Positions 1 through 11,080 of a DNA stretch of 64,000 bases are shown here, piece after piece; the first letter of the stretch is position 1, and every line of letters starts with the position of its first letter. The stretch is from NCBI GenBank assembly GCA_963556195.1, contig OY744520.1, positions 147,807,929 to 147,871,928 of the forward strand, given 5' to 3'. A model generated the notes under the pieces. The model did no database searches, was not told the origin of the DNA, and saw nothing but the letters and a program-made list of their open reading frames with translations. A program made the position numbers and the translations under genes. Origin of the DNA: Sepiola atlantica. Taxonomy: Eukaryota; Mollusca; Cephalopoda; Sepiida; Sepiolidae.

Positions 1-99
1 GGGTATGTTCCTATCTAGACTATTATGTTGAGATTCAGTGCGAATAGGATCATTAGTTTTATGAGCTATCTCATTTTTTTCTGAGGTAGAGAACCTATA

Positions 100-780
100 A
101 TCACTTTTTCTACGTTAGGTAATGTGGAGGAAAAAATCTAATCGTGTTCCTTTTAAAAAGTTTTCTATATTTGTATGCCGCTTGGAAACTGTCAATACCA
201 TTTTAGGAATATTGGCTTCAACATTTTTGCTAGCAAACGGATTTACTCAAAGACAAGTGCGCCGCCTGTTTTGGCCATTATAAGATTTTGAGTTAGATTG
301 TTTGCGAGTATTTCTATATCAATGTTGCTGATGTCTAGTTCGATTGTATACGCTAATCGCACTATATATACTAGACGGTTTTGGGTGTATTATTCGTAGC
401 CATTTCATGGATAATGCCATTTGAATTACAGCTACTAATTTTAACAATTCCGTAATCAAAAGTATGGTGTCTTTAAATAGTTTTATAGCCTGTAACCCGA
501 TTTTAGTAGAGGTTCGTTATAGAATTTGGAGTTTTCCCTAAATATAAGGTCGTCAGATGACATACTGGAGGTTCTTTTAGCGACATTAGATACTATCGAA
601 TTAACAATACAGCTATGATTGTTGGATAACTTATGGAAATAATATAATTTTTGGTTAAATTTATTGTATGGTTCATATGTGTTAGTAAATAGGTTAAGAG
701 TTTAATCTAGGAAATGTACAACTTTTTTATTACTGTCAATTGTAATGTCCAAACTATAGTTTCTAAATAGATCGTGCAGT
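100..780 (-). pseudogene. Reverse-transcriptase-family retroelement remnant
   Basis: On the minus strand from about 778 to 490 one frame reads LHDLFRNYSLDITIDSN, then a segment with HFLD, one stop, TLNLFTNTYEPYNKF, then SNNHS and RTSSMSSDDLIF, ending PLLKSGYR. This is the pattern (FLD-V-TLNL...Y-PY-KPN...SNHPP...R-S-SSDE-F...AL-KSGY) I know from the segment C-terminal to the RT core in a retroelement family common in aquatic invertebrates. Further on, near 210-120, a shifted frame gives NPFASKNVEANIPK and a following segment ending FLKGT, matching the next conserved block (NPPYS-NV-TNIGK). Internal stops and frameshifts show it is dead. The clade is not certain; Penelope-like or a relative is possible. 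The catalytic YxDD part is not in the window. Confidence 0.55.
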
Positions 781-1077
781 CTTTTTTTCTTATATACTTT
801 ATGAGTTGATCGGAGCTGTTTGTTGAATTAATTATTAGTAAATAAAAAAACACGATCTGATTTCTTTTTAGCAATGCCATTATTTTAATTATTTTAATTT
901 ACATGCGTTAAATATAGAACTATTAAATAGGAAAAATACAAATTAAAGGAAAATATTATATAGATTTTTAGACCTTCTGCTGTGTGATAATTGAAGCACC
1001 AAACTAAATTTTCCTAAAATCATAATTCGAATTCCTAATAGATTATACACGAATATATAACAAAATAACACACTACT
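781..1077. other. AT-rich, no gene seen
   Basis: No coding pattern or recognised repeat. It may be the unrecognisable upstream continuation of the RT remnant on its left. Confidence 0.4.
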
Positions 1078-1284
1078 CATCATTATTTTGCCTCCCCACG
1101 GGGGAAGGGTTATACATAAGGTCGGATTTTATGTGTGTAACATCTAGCTCTTTCAAAGAGAGGCACTAGATTGGAGTAAAATTAAAACTCACTCAGACTG
1201 GGCGGAGTTTTTCTTTATTGATTCAGTCAATGAAAAACAGAAAGGATGAAAGGTAGTATCAGAACAGATACTACACTTTGTTTT
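1078..1284 (-). repeat. U2 snRNA-headed SINE-like fragment
   Basis: The minus strand begins CAAAGTGTAGTATCTGTTCT, the branch-site-recognition stretch of U2 snRNA, then diverges completely into a roughly 180-bp body ending with a GC-rich hairpin (cctccccacgggggaagg region at 1092-1109). A true U2 gene would continue with the Sm site and the 3' stem-loops, which are absent. The body differs from the U2-headed SINEs at 8.8-9.4 and 25.2 kb, so this may be a second family. Confidence 0.5.
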
Positions 1285-1740
1285 CAATATCTAGTTACAA
1301 GATATTGAGAACAACAAATTGTTTAATATAGTGAGATACGTCAGAGATTTCAATTTTACTCTGTATTTAATTCAAATAAATTACATAGATGGTTTTACAA
1401 TGATTCTTTCTTTTCTAATTGAATTCTCAATTTCTTTCTCTTTTTATTTTTTCTATTGTGTTAGCCGATTATATTTTACATTTACATTTGCACGTTACTG
1501 CAATGTAAATACTGACGTTTCTTTCATTATATTGAATACTAGCACAATTGAAATTACATTTGCTGAACAATAAACAATTTTAAATAAACAATAGCAACTT
1601 TCTTAATATAACAACAATATACAGTACTATTTTCTATGGATATACGGCATTCCGGATATGAGGAGTATAATCTTTATATATGTAGTTTAAAGTGTTTGCT
1701 TTAATAATAATTGTTACCACATCTAGACTGTGAACAAATC
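1285..1740. other. No feature seen
   Basis: AT-rich. An 84-codon open frame (1319-1573) is Phe/Ile/Tyr-rich, has no recognisable domain and looks like chance. Confidence 0.4.
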
Positions 1741-1768
1741 ACTCATCTCTCTCCCTCATTCTCTCTCC

Positions 1769-1810
<42 letters not shown>
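1741..1810. repeat. (CT)n microsatellite
   Basis: Interrupted then pure CT/CTCC repeat. The Ser/Leu-rich frames across it are repeat translations. Confidence 0.95.
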
Positions 1811-1812
<2 letters not shown>

Positions 1813-3183
1813 CATGGTACAAAAAGTCTCAAACCTAATATGTCCCGACTTGTCTACCAAACGCCATCCGCTGTCACATCGCCGCAGTGTTGTAGCACTG
1901 TGCTTGTCTTACAAATATTTCCACGGAATGTACCCCTGATAAAGTTACTACACTTGTACCCTTTAACATAAATACTCCTGACAAATACGTCTAGCAGTAA
2001 ACCCCTACCATTCACTGTAAAAGTCTCCAGGAAACTTTTCTACTCTAGTAACTTCTTTGCTAGGACCGCTTGTTTTTGATATGCCCTTCCTGATCTTTGT
2101 TTCCTTTAGTGTAGCAACATGCATTCATTTAAATATAATGTGAACAGGCAAACTCCCCAGCTAGGATGTCGCCTATAAATCTGCCCCTTAATCACAGTAG
2201 CCGCTAACGTCTCAGTGACGTCAATGTGTCTTGTTTGGGGTGAATGCAAGTAAATAAAAATGAATAGCGGAGGTGAATTATTATAACTTAAAGATGCATT
2301 CATTTCTACTATGTTTTACAGTAGAATCTACGTACCTAAGTTTCGTCTTTCCGTTAAAATACATCTAGTGATTGGTGGCGAGAATCACAAAATTCACTTG
2401 AAATATAAAAAGCGTAACGGAACTGTTTTCTTCATCTCCTCTCTCCCATTTTGATTGTTTTGATCTCTCTGCTCTTTCTTTTTAAATAGAAGTGTCGCTC
2501 TTTATCGATATATCTGTCTTTCTCATTAACCACCAGATTCTTCTACTTTCTTTTGAATTTCTATTCATCTTACAACTCATGTCCATCCGAATAGTATATT
2601 AATAGATCTAGTTGTTAAATATAATGCATAATTTTGAATTAAATCAAATGCAAATCTAATCATGATTCTATCTTAATAATAGTGAGTTGCGAGACCAGTG
2701 GAAATTCCACGGTCTTTTTCTTCATTGAACTAATTGTTTTAAAGGTTTAAATATCTCTAAATGCAAGAATCTTTATTTACAACAAAAGGAAAAAGTAAAA
2801 TATTAATTTTAGGTTAATTTGGATTAAGTTATTTGTATAAATTCTGTCCTTAATATTAAAAAAAAGTAAAATTTAGGAGTTCAATGTAATACAATAAGCA
2901 TATAAGCATCAAATAACATATACCCACTAATGTAGCAAGATTGAACGTAAGAGAAGTAGGTTATGCTAAACTAAAATGTCTACTTCGAATTTAAAATTAC
3001 GAAAGTTTGTAACAAATTAGGTTAACTAACGTGTCAGGGAAATGACGTTATGAACAGAAAGTGGCAATAGATAGTGATGACACTTTGCAGAAAAAAAAGA
3101 CTGCACGCTCTCGTTTTTTCTCCGATGAAAGCGAATGTGTTCTCCAGCCAGTCTCTTGTTTCAATTAGAATAGGCTAATAAAA
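1811..3183. other. Unique AT-rich sequence
   Basis: No coding pattern found. A consensus CRE (TGACGTCA) lies at about 2216-2223 with no supporting promoter context. No repeat was recognised. Confidence 0.4.
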
Positions 3184-3295
3184 TTTCGATCCTTGTCTAA
3201 GTTAAGCATGCCAATCACTGCTGTGAGCCAGAAACACGTGTTGCTGGATTACATTTATGTACGTATACAATTAATAATAAAAAATATATATTAAC
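3184..3295 (+). repeat. tRNA-derived SINE, 5'-truncated copy
   Basis: Starts inside box B (tttcgatccttgtc) and then matches the copy at 3490-3633 through gttaagcatg...gtgagcca...gattac...tatgtacgtat...aattaata. The tail runs into an AT-rich end. Confidence 0.7.
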
Positions 3296-3489
3296 GAAAA
3301 ATACGTCCTATAAAGTTAAAGGCGACTTATAATGCAATTTTCTGCATCATAATCCCTTAGGAAGTGAAACAATCGAAAAAGTAGTAAGCAAAAAAACAAA
3401 AAAACAACGAACGCTGCAATCACCAATAAAAATAATAACATAAAAATACATTAAATATTTAGGTGATAAAAATCGTGCACATTTCTAGA

Positions 3490-3629
3490 AAGGGCGTATT
3501 GTCCAATGGTAAGACGCTAGACTTATAGACAACAATATCGAAGGTTCGATCGTTGTCGAAGTTAGCCATTCTGATGACAGTTGTGAGCCAAGCACAGGTG
3601 TCCATAGATTACTGTTATGTACGTATTAA

Positions 3630-3633
<4 letters not shown>
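3490..3633 (+). repeat. tRNA-derived SINE
   Basis: The 5' part is tRNA-like: box A-like tgtccaatggtaagacgc (from 3500) and box B ggttcgatcg (3543-3552). The tRNA-unrelated body follows and the copy ends in the (TA)n tract. It contains CTGATGA at 3572-3578. The consensus with the 3184 copy (which keeps GAAACACGTGT) suggests a decayed hammerhead-like core, but stem I does not pair convincingly. Octopus genomes are known to hold tRNA-derived SINEs of this size. Confidence 0.75.

Positions 3634-3676
<43 letters not shown>
3633..3676. repeat. (TA)n tract
   Basis: Abuts the 3' end of the SINE on its left. Confidence 0.97.
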
Positions 3677-3679
<3 letters not shown>

Positions 3680-4050
3680 TTAAATATGTGTATCTATATC
3701 TGGGTAGCATATGTTTTTGAAGACATATTTCTTTAATTCTTTAAATATCGCAGATGCCTTTGTTTCTTCATATTTTCCTTGATCCTTTCTGGATGCATGA
3801 TTAAATTCCGAGTTTCGGGTTTGAACTGGTAGATGATTCTCGCCAGAACCATCACTAAACATTTATAAATGCATGTTCTTTACTCAATATGAACACCTGG
3901 AGATGGCTTTGAAAAGAACCGAAAGTACGAGGTTACAAAATCATTAGGCAAATTGATCAGCCTATCCCAACCTACAACTCGAGAAGTAATAAATTATCTA
4001 CAAAGAATCAAGTAAAAGATATGTAGACACAATTCATCTTTAACATCTAA

Positions 4051-4052
<2 letters not shown>

Positions 4053-4098
<46 letters not shown>
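4053..4098. repeat. (TA)n tract
   Basis: Pure AT dinucleotide repeat. The flanking 3677-4052 shows no gene. Confidence 0.97.
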
Positions 4099-4100
<2 letters not shown>

Positions 4101-4224
4101 CATGTATCTACATTAACATTTATAAGGGTATATATTTTTTTATGTATATATTTTCAGTATTTACTTCAACAGTGCTCGATACGTAAGTAGTGCTGGGTAG
4201 TACCTTAGTTCGTGCTAAGAGAAC

Positions 4225-4374
4225 AACAAAGAATCTGATTGGTTAACTAGCTAGCCGCGTATATAAAAACACTCGGCAAAACTAACTCCATGCATTTTAG
4301 CCTGAAGATTCCTCAGGGGATGAACACGGGAGCGGTTGTGTAGCTTTATTGTCATAAACATATGTTTATTACTT

Positions 4375-4378
<4 letters not shown>
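4225..4378 (+). mobile_element. Retroelement LTR-like module: CCAAT, TATA, hammerhead
   Basis: In order: inverted CCAAT (gattgg, about 4237-4242), TATA box (tatataaaa, 4261-4269), about 35 bp of leader, then a hammerhead-type core. CTGAAGA is at 4302-4308, then a TCC/GGGA-type stem II, GAA with one A missing from GAAA, an ACAC/GUGU stem III around a 10-nt loop, and a GUA triplet ending at 4342. Stem I is AGC (4299-4301) with GCT (4343-4345). The module ends in (AT)n. A promoter placed just upstream of a hammerhead is the arrangement expected of a Penelope-like pseudo-LTR or a retrozyme. No RT was found nearby, so this is probably a solo terminal unit. Confidence 0.5.
4299..4345 (+). ncRNA. 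Hammerhead-like ribozyme, degraded core
   Basis: CUGAAGA is intact. Stem II is flanked by a U-U mismatch, one A is lost from GAAA, stem III ACAC/GUGU is intact and stem I is 3 bp. The predicted cleavage site is after 4342. Probably inactive because of the core deletion. Confidence 0.45.

Positions 4379-4412
<34 letters not shown>
4379..4412. repeat. (TA)n tract
   Basis: Terminates the promoter-hammerhead module. Confidence 0.97.
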
Positions 4413-4415
<3 letters not shown>

Positions 4416-4831
4416 AAAAAAGTCATGTTTAGCAAAATTATCTTGTTCCTCCTTCCTCCCTTTGAAAATTGTTAAGAAAAGTCATTTACGAAAATGTTTT
4501 TGCTTCTTTTAAATGAGAATAAACATTCATTAATTAATTATTAAATGATGTAGTTTTTTGTTTTACTCAATCGAAACTTTTCTGATGTTTATTGTTTTTA
4601 TAACTCATCGGTGAGCTACAAAAAATGAAAATATCCGATTTTTATAGATTTTGTTCATTACTTGTTCATTATACTAAAAAACTGACGTAAACAAATTGTT
4701 AATTGATAATTTAACATAACTATGGTATATTTAATGAAATCAGAATCGAAATCGGCAATTGTATCGGAATTGGGAATTTAGAACAGAATCTGTAATTGTA
4801 TCGTAATCGGAAAAAATATTGGAATCATCCC

Positions 4832-4836
<5 letters not shown>

Positions 4837-4891
<55 letters not shown>

Positions 4892-4914
4892 GTATATTTA
4901 TATGTATATATAGT

Positions 4915-4948
<34 letters not shown>

Positions 4949-5046
4949 AATATATATATTTGTATATATAGTTGAATATATATATAGTCATATATAGTTA
5001 TATATATATAATATATATGTGTATATATATATACATATATATACAT
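4837..5046. repeat. (TA)n and imperfect TA/TG tract
   Basis: Pure to 4888, then interrupted TATG/TAGT variants. The 73-codon YIYI frame across it is not a gene. The left flank (4740-4820) has a short tandem: repeated ggaattg/gtaattgtatcg-type units. Confidence 0.95.
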
Positions 5047-6094
5047 TGTTCATTTTTAAAGTGTGTTATTACTGTGCACATTGCATAACGTCACAAGAAC
5101 TGAAGGAAGTAAATAAAGTAAAGAAAAAGGTGATTGATGAGAACAATATTGGAATTGGGCGAATAATATAGATAATTAAAAGAGAAAGAAAGAGAAAAGA
5201 GTTCGTAAAGGTGAGAAAAAAGGGGAGTAAAGAGAGTGGGAGAAGGGGGAAAAGGGGGATGTAACAAATACGGATCCAACGGGTCACGGTTTGACTAGTA
5301 ATATATATGCATTTATATATCATAAATATTCGTCACAGAGTTTTCATATCGATCTATATGTCTCAGTATGTTCATATGCGTGTATCTATCTAGGCCATGC
5401 CATTACCTATCTCAATATTTTCAATATCTATTTCACTATCTATCAATCTGCTTCGACTTATCACTCTTCCATTTCCCATTCTTCCTTTTCCTCGTCCACC
5501 TTATCTAATACCATGCAATTCGAGATTATTTCACACACTCTGTTTAGATAGAGGAATTCTTATCAATTCCTCATGTTTATTCAAATTATCGTAATTATTT
5601 GGATTATTATTTAGAAAATATTTTAAAAACAAAGAAAATCCAAAAGAAGAAACAAGAAATCTTTCTTCGCATAAGATTTGGATTCTGCCCTTTACGAATG
5701 GTTGCCGTTGTCGGAAAAGCGAAACAATTACTTTGCCTTGACTTACAACATAATAATTATTCGTTTAAACAAAACAGAAAGAGGACAACCTCTATTTTAA
5801 TAAAACAAGGTCTAAATAAAACTCACACACTTATTCAGATGCTGTTATCATGTGCATGCAAACTTGCGCAGGAAATGGTTTTAGATTTCTAACATGACGA
5901 TAGTCGATCAAAAATAGAAGATGTCACGTATACAATTATCGTACAGAAGCAATACTAGTGTAGAAGTCGAGTTTTAAGGCAACGTTATTTCACATATATT
6001 TTAGGAAATCGGTTGTACACGAATAAATGATTCGTCTAGAAATTGATATTATGCTAAGTCACTTTTGGCTATTCATCTAGATATAAAACTCGCG

Positions 6095-6098
<4 letters not shown>
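5047..6098. other. No gene recognised
   Basis: A purine-rich stretch (5100-5250, AAAG/GGGA) then unique AT-rich DNA. A 97-codon frame (5599-5892, plus) lacks any motif I know. Its Lys/Gln-rich start and mixed composition are not enough to call a gene. Confidence 0.4.

Positions 6099-6167
<69 letters not shown>
6099..6167. repeat. (TA)n tract
   Basis: Pure dinucleotide repeat. Confidence 0.97.
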
Positions 6168-6169
<2 letters not shown>

Positions 6170-6509
6170 TCAAATATTCATATAAAATCGTTACGTTAGA
6201 GTTACGTTCTTTTACATCTAAATTTTTATCATTTCTGATGACCGAAAGAAAAAAAACTTCGACCGTTGACTTTTTATCATAGCGTGTAGCATTTCTTTCC
6301 AAATTCATTTAAGTAAGTTTGGAGTAATTGGCTGGTTGCTATTTGCTCCCTCGCCTCTACTCAACACATACAATGGTTTAGTCCGATGGATAGAAAGAAA
6401 AACACGTATTTTACACTAACTTCTGCATGATGAGATCGAATTACTTTATTCAATAATTGTAACACTTTGTCTGTTAAGGCATCGAACATTCGATATAAGT
6501 ATAAATTCC

Positions 6510-6613
6510 AAACTTTAAACCGATGTTAAAAGCCAATACTTATCATTATAATTATATATATATATATATAATTATAATGACAATTATTGGCTTTTAACAT
6601 CGGCTTAAAGTTT
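6510..6613. repeat. TA-centred inverted repeat (hairpin)
   Basis: The left arm (aaactttaaaccgatgtt...) and right arm (...aacatcggcttaaagttt) are near-perfect reverse complements, about 50 bp each, meeting in a short (TA)n core at 6552-6572. Confidence 0.9.
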
Positions 6614-6629
6614 AGAATATATGGAAATG

Positions 6630-6869
6630 ATATTCCCACGTAATGAAAAATGAGAAAAGGAAAACTAAGAATATTATTTATGTATTCATTAATATTTCGT
6701 CTTTATTTCAGACTTCTTTGAGATGAGTGATTTGACGAAAACACAAAGTGCACACATTTGTACTTGTGTGTTATTCCTTAAAATCAATCAACTTGAGAAA
6801 GTTTTTAAATAAAGATGAAACGCTGATGAATACCTAAATAAAATATTTAGGTTTTCTTTTTTAACTTTT

Positions 6870-6871
<2 letters not shown>
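6630..6871. mobile_element. Inverted pair of PLE-like tails
   Basis: 6630-6730 (minus) and 6788-6871 (plus) are diverged copies of the same tail. The core is AAATAAAGAYGAAAYG-like, then TGATGAATAC, then a T-rich end like GGTTTTCTTTTTTAACTTTTCC. Both tails point outward around a spacer of about 57 bp. The same tail flanks the Penelope-like fragment at 21.65-23.41 kb in the same outward arrangement. No coding sequence lies between the arms, so this is a minimal derivative. Confidence 0.6.

Positions 6872-6932
<61 letters not shown>
6872..6932. repeat. (TA)n tract
   Basis: Directly follows the plus-strand tail at CTTTTCC. Confidence 0.97.
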
Positions 6933-6939
<7 letters not shown>

Positions 6940-8575
6940 TTATCCGCTCCCGAACTCCGTTCTGGGCCACAAAGAATTAATCAATATACACAACACGCTG
7001 AAGAAACAAAGATAGCGCAGAAGATAATATAAAATAAATAATTTATTTAAATGGATATTAATAAAGCATGAAAAATTAGAACATGGGAGAATAAACAATA
7101 TACTGTCAAGGAAAAGGAAACGTGTTCTGATTTGGAGTGAATAAGTTTTAGAGAACACATCCAATAACAATTTTAAGACATGAAACAGAATGATGTCTTG
7201 CTTTGAAATAAACAAAGTGTCTCTGAATAAAAAATGATTCAAAAAGCTATTTATCTTTTGGGATTTTGTTGGGCACCGTTTGCTGAGAAATTTATAGTTT
7301 TTTTAGGAGCAGATACACACTGGTCGCTGAGAAATTTTTTATTTCTTTACTTAAAAAGAAGATGAAATTTAGAGTGTTATCGTTAAGATGATCATCGGAA
7401 AAGTTCGATGTTCGAAGTCCTATATTTATATTTATATATCTCTGTCTATATATATAGTTATTGTCTATATTTCAACGACCAAAAATCCAGTTTTAAATCA
7501 AATAATTTATTTATATTTTTATATTTTTATTTTTTATGGCAGAATTGCTTAGTTGTCTCAGAATTGGTTTTACCGAGTTAAATACAACCATCAACCACAT
7601 ACAGTCGCTATTCCTCAGAGACCTGGATGAAAGGCATATATACAATGTCACATCACGTATAAAGTTCGTAGAAAAACACACTCACGCGCGCAGAGAGTGA
7701 CACGGACACGCTTCTATCTAGTTTAAGGCAATATGCATATTTTATAGTATATGTATATGTATACGGAAATAAATGTGACACGTTGGTTCATCCATTGAGC
7801 TCTGGTTAAAGTGTTTGAACTAGGAAGGCATCGGTGTTCAAAGCAAATTAAATTTAAGATATTGAAAAACAAAATTTTAAATAAACCCCATTCTGCTTGC
7901 TTTATCTATCTTACCTTTACTTCTATTTCTCTCTTTTCAAGTTTACGAGTTAAAAGTATTAGTGCCTGTGTTGATATTCCATATTACATCATTGACTATT
8001 CTTATCTGTGTATTATTTTCTTTATATATTACGTTCAACTGTCAATATACTGAGAATGAGATAGAGATAGAAAGCGATAGAAAGCGAAAGAGAGAGGGTG
8101 TGGCTAAAGCGAGTGTGTAAGCTACAGTATATAATAAGAGGTAGAGTTTAAACCAACATGGAGTCAGAGAGGCCGAACGTAATCGATGTAAAGTTAATAA
8201 GAGATAGTCACGTCATGAGTTAGTTGCAAATTACCGCTAATAAGAACAATGAAAACGGATGTTTTAAAACATAACTCAATCCCAATCATCACGAATATTT
8301 TAATATGTATTTTATGTAATTAAAAATAGGTTTAAAAAGTCTTAGATAAGCAAAGGTTAACTCAGCTTTAGTTTAATAACAGATATATGCAGTTCCCAGA
8401 CAACTATTTCGCCGTATCATTGCTCCTATGTGTGGCTAGACATGGTGACTGTGTAAAATGGAAAATCTAAACCCGTCTAATTTTACAATAGGCATCATCA
8501 CGTTTCTGCATTAGTTCATATTACCGGTTATCAACATAACTCTATCGTAATTAAGAATAATTAAGTACTCTAAGC

Positions 8576-8577
<2 letters not shown>
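6933..8577. other. Unique sequence, no gene recognised
   Basis: A 100-codon minus frame (6940-7242) is hydrophobic and has no family match I recognise. A short GAGA-rich stretch lies at 8055-8100. Confidence 0.4.

Positions 8578-8638
<61 letters not shown>
8578..8638. repeat. (TA)n tract
   Basis: Interrupts a SINE: the sequence resumes with tatcgaaggtt. Confidence 0.97.
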
Positions 8639-8641
<3 letters not shown>

Positions 8642-8720
8642 AGGTTAGATCCTTATCTAAGTTAGTCATGCTGATGAGATATGAACAGCGACAGAAACAG
8701 ATAGTAAAATAAACAGAATG
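8636..8720 (+). repeat. tRNA-derived SINE fragment
   Basis: cgaaggttagatccttatct then gttagtcatgctgatgaga matches the 3490-3633 SINE from box B onward. It keeps CTGATGA (8670-8676) and GAAAC (8694-8698). The 5' half has been replaced by the TA tract. Confidence 0.6.
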
Positions 8721-8801
8721 GGATACTTATTAGTGAGGAAGATTTCGACCTGAATATATATATATATAGAGAGAGAGAGATAGAAAGAGCGAGAGCAAGA
8801 A

Positions 8802-8810
8802 AAATGAGTA
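8802..8810. repeat. Target-site duplication, left
   Basis: aaatgagta, repeated at 9449-9457, brackets the U2-SINE dimer. Confidence 0.75.
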
Positions 8811-9155
8811 TTGATTTACTCCTCTCCAGGAGTTAGGCACAAGGCCAGTTTTTTTTATCTTACTTCCCACAAGTAAGATGTGACCCAAGGTCGGGTCGGG
8901 AAAGTGGGATTTAAAAATTGCTCGGACAGCCCCGTCGGCATTTCCCGGTAGGGGCGCCTCAGGCAGTAAGCAATAAACTTATACCTCCCCAAAGAGGAGA
9001 GGCGAAGCCTGGGAGGGTGGACCTTCTAGAACTGCACAGGACAGACCCATAGACCGGCGTAAATCAAGCCCCGAAGGCCAAGACAATACCAGTCTATACG
9101 GTGTAGTATCCATCGGAACAGATACTACACTTTGATCTTAGCCAAAAGGCCAAGT
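8811..9155 (-). repeat. U2-headed SINE, distal unit of dimer
   Basis: The minus strand starts CTTGGCCTTTTGGCTAAGAT, continues with the U2 branch-recognition region to about nt 45 of U2, then enters a unique body: GC-rich hairpins (ctccccaaagaggag-like region near 8982-8998, gccccgtcgg near 8930) and a 3' end CTAACTCCTGGAGAGGAGTA. This unit carries about 60 bp (9040-9100) absent from its partner. It lacks the U2 Sm site and 3' domain, so it is not a U2 gene. It is joined head to tail to the next unit. Confidence 0.8.
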
Positions 9156-9448
9156 TGTTATTTATCTATCTCCCACAATGTAAGATGTGACACAAGGTCG
9201 GGAAAGTGGGATTAGATAAGCCAGCGCTCGAGCGGTGAGCATTCTGACTTTTTAAAAATTGCCTGGGCAGCCCCGTCGGCATTCCCCGGTAGGGGCGCCT
9301 CAGACAGTAAGCAATAGACTTACTCCTCCTTAAAGAGGGGAGGCAAAGCCTGGGAAGGTGGACCTCCTAGAACTGCACAGGACAGCGTGTAGTATCAATC
9401 GGAACAGATACTACACTTTGATCTTAGCCAAAAGGCCAAGTTAAAGAG
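9156..9448 (-). repeat. U2-headed SINE, proximal unit of dimer
   Basis: Same head and body as the unit on its left, in the same orientation, with an 18-bp-scale insertion (ccagcgctcgagcggtgagc region, 9222-9241) also present in the 25.2-kb copy. The pair as a whole is flanked by aaatgagta at 8802-8810 and 9449-9457. There is no copy of that 9-mer at the internal junction (9155), so the dimer probably inserted as one unit. Confidence 0.8.
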
Positions 9449-9457
9449 AAATGAGTA
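9449..9457. repeat. Target-site duplication, right
   Basis: Matches 8802-8810 exactly. Confidence 0.75.
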
Positions 9458-10690
9458 GATCGATCAAAAAAGAAAGAGAAAGAAGCGATTGCTGAAAAAT
9501 AGTTAGAAAGATGAATGAAAATAAAGAACAATACTGTATCTATAAAAATAAAAACAGTGTTTTACACACGAAAAAGACCACACGTTTGCAATAATTAAAT
9601 CTTTTTAAAGATTTCTTTCTTTTTCTTTAAACTTAAGAAGACAGAACATATCTCAACACAAGAGCGATACAATTTCAATGAGTTCAAAACATAAAAGAGG
9701 ACAAAAACAAAATTTATGGCTCGAATGATACTATTTCTTTTCCTTCCATTTCCTGTCAACTAACGCCATATTGTTTTTTTATTCCTCATTTTGTTTTCTG
9801 TTTTCCCCGCCTTTAGCGTCCTCGTAACAACTGCCTCAAAACAACGCAAATGAATTACATGAATTTAATAACACTCTTAATTTTGGAAGAGGAGGAGAGT
9901 TGTGTGAGGTGTGGAAATCAAATAAGTCTTTTATCTAGCTGGTTCATTGCGTAATCTTTAATTGCATGCGAAACCCAATCAGCTAGCAATTAAAATGTCA
10001 GAAAGTTACGCGAGTTAGTGTGTCACAAATGAAGAAGTGAAAATTAAAAATTGTCTCTCTCTTATCTACGACATGAAATATTTTACAGGGGTTGTCAAAA
10101 AAGATTCATCTGATTTTTTTTTAACCATTACTTTTGTTGTAGACTTACGGTAGACTATTCCGGTGTGTGTAAATTTATTTGCGGTTGTAGTGATTTTTTA
10201 CTTTGACAGAAAGTGATGTTCTTGAACAAAAGGAAATATACTCGAAAATCGTACTCGAAGATAACCGCTGAAAGTTTAATTGGGAGCGACAGCTTTTGAA
10301 GAAAAGGAAAAACACCCATGTATAATAAGTGGGCAGTCGTACGTAAGCAAGTAATGAAAAATAGTATACAAAAGAGTAAAAGGTTAATGTAAAGAAGTAC
10401 TTATGTGAATAAATGTTATGTTACTAAGTGCACATGCTTTGTTATTGGCTCTTCACTCATAGCAAGAAGGCATTTCCTTAGAATTGTGTGTGTGTTCTTT
10501 GAAAAAAGGATGGTATTTGATTGTTAACATTGATGAGTTTTTCATGTATCTTTGTTTAAAGTCTCTGTTTAAATGCGTGTTTTTTTAATATAGTTGTATT
10601 TTGAGGGTTGAAAATGCTTATATCCCACGAGGATTCTTTTTTAATGCACATCAAGGTTGAATAGCGAAACTATGTAAATTGTTCGCACTG
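9458..10690. other. Unique AT-rich sequence
   Basis: No coding or repeat signal recognised. Confidence 0.4.
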
Positions 10691-11080
10691 TATACAATTG
10701 AAATTAAGATTCAATAGCAAGCAAATTAAATTGCTCACATTATTAAAAATAAATGAAACTGTGTTACTTAAAAAATGTATAGCACACAAGTAAATAGTTG
10801 GCACCCTTTAAAATTGAAATTAAGATTAAATAGCAAGCAAATTAAATTGCTCACATTATTAAAAATAAATGAAACTGTGGTTCTTAAAAATGTATAGCAC
10901 ACAAGTAAATAGTTGGCAACCTTTAAAATTGAAATTAAGATTAAATAGCAAGCAAATTAAATTGCTCACATTATTAAAAATAAATGAAACTGTGTTACTT
11001 AAAAATGTATAGCACACAAGTAAATAGTTGGCAACCTTTAAAATTGAAATTAAGATGTAATAGCAAGCTAACTAGATAGG
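10690..11080. repeat. 115-bp tandem repeat array
   Basis: attgaaattaag recurs at 10697, 10813, 10928 and 11043 (period 115-116), with near-identical units (agcaagcaaattaaattgc, gaaactgtgttacttaaa, gtatagcacacaagtaaa). A diverged unit continues to about 11125. No open frame runs through the units. Confidence 0.95.

Noticed and set aside
3490..3560. Functional tRNA gene
   Set aside because: Boxes A and B present but arms do not fold into a cloverleaf, and a SINE body follows. The same applies at 41912-41985 and 53285-53345.
8811..9448. Genuine U2 snRNA genes
   Set aside because: Only about the first 45 nt match U2; the Sm site and 3' stem-loops are missing and TSDs are present, so these are SINEs.
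10470..10500. CRISPR or other prokaryotic feature
   Set aside because: No regularly spaced direct repeats with unique spacers anywhere; the tandem arrays have no spacers and the DNA is eukaryotic in character.
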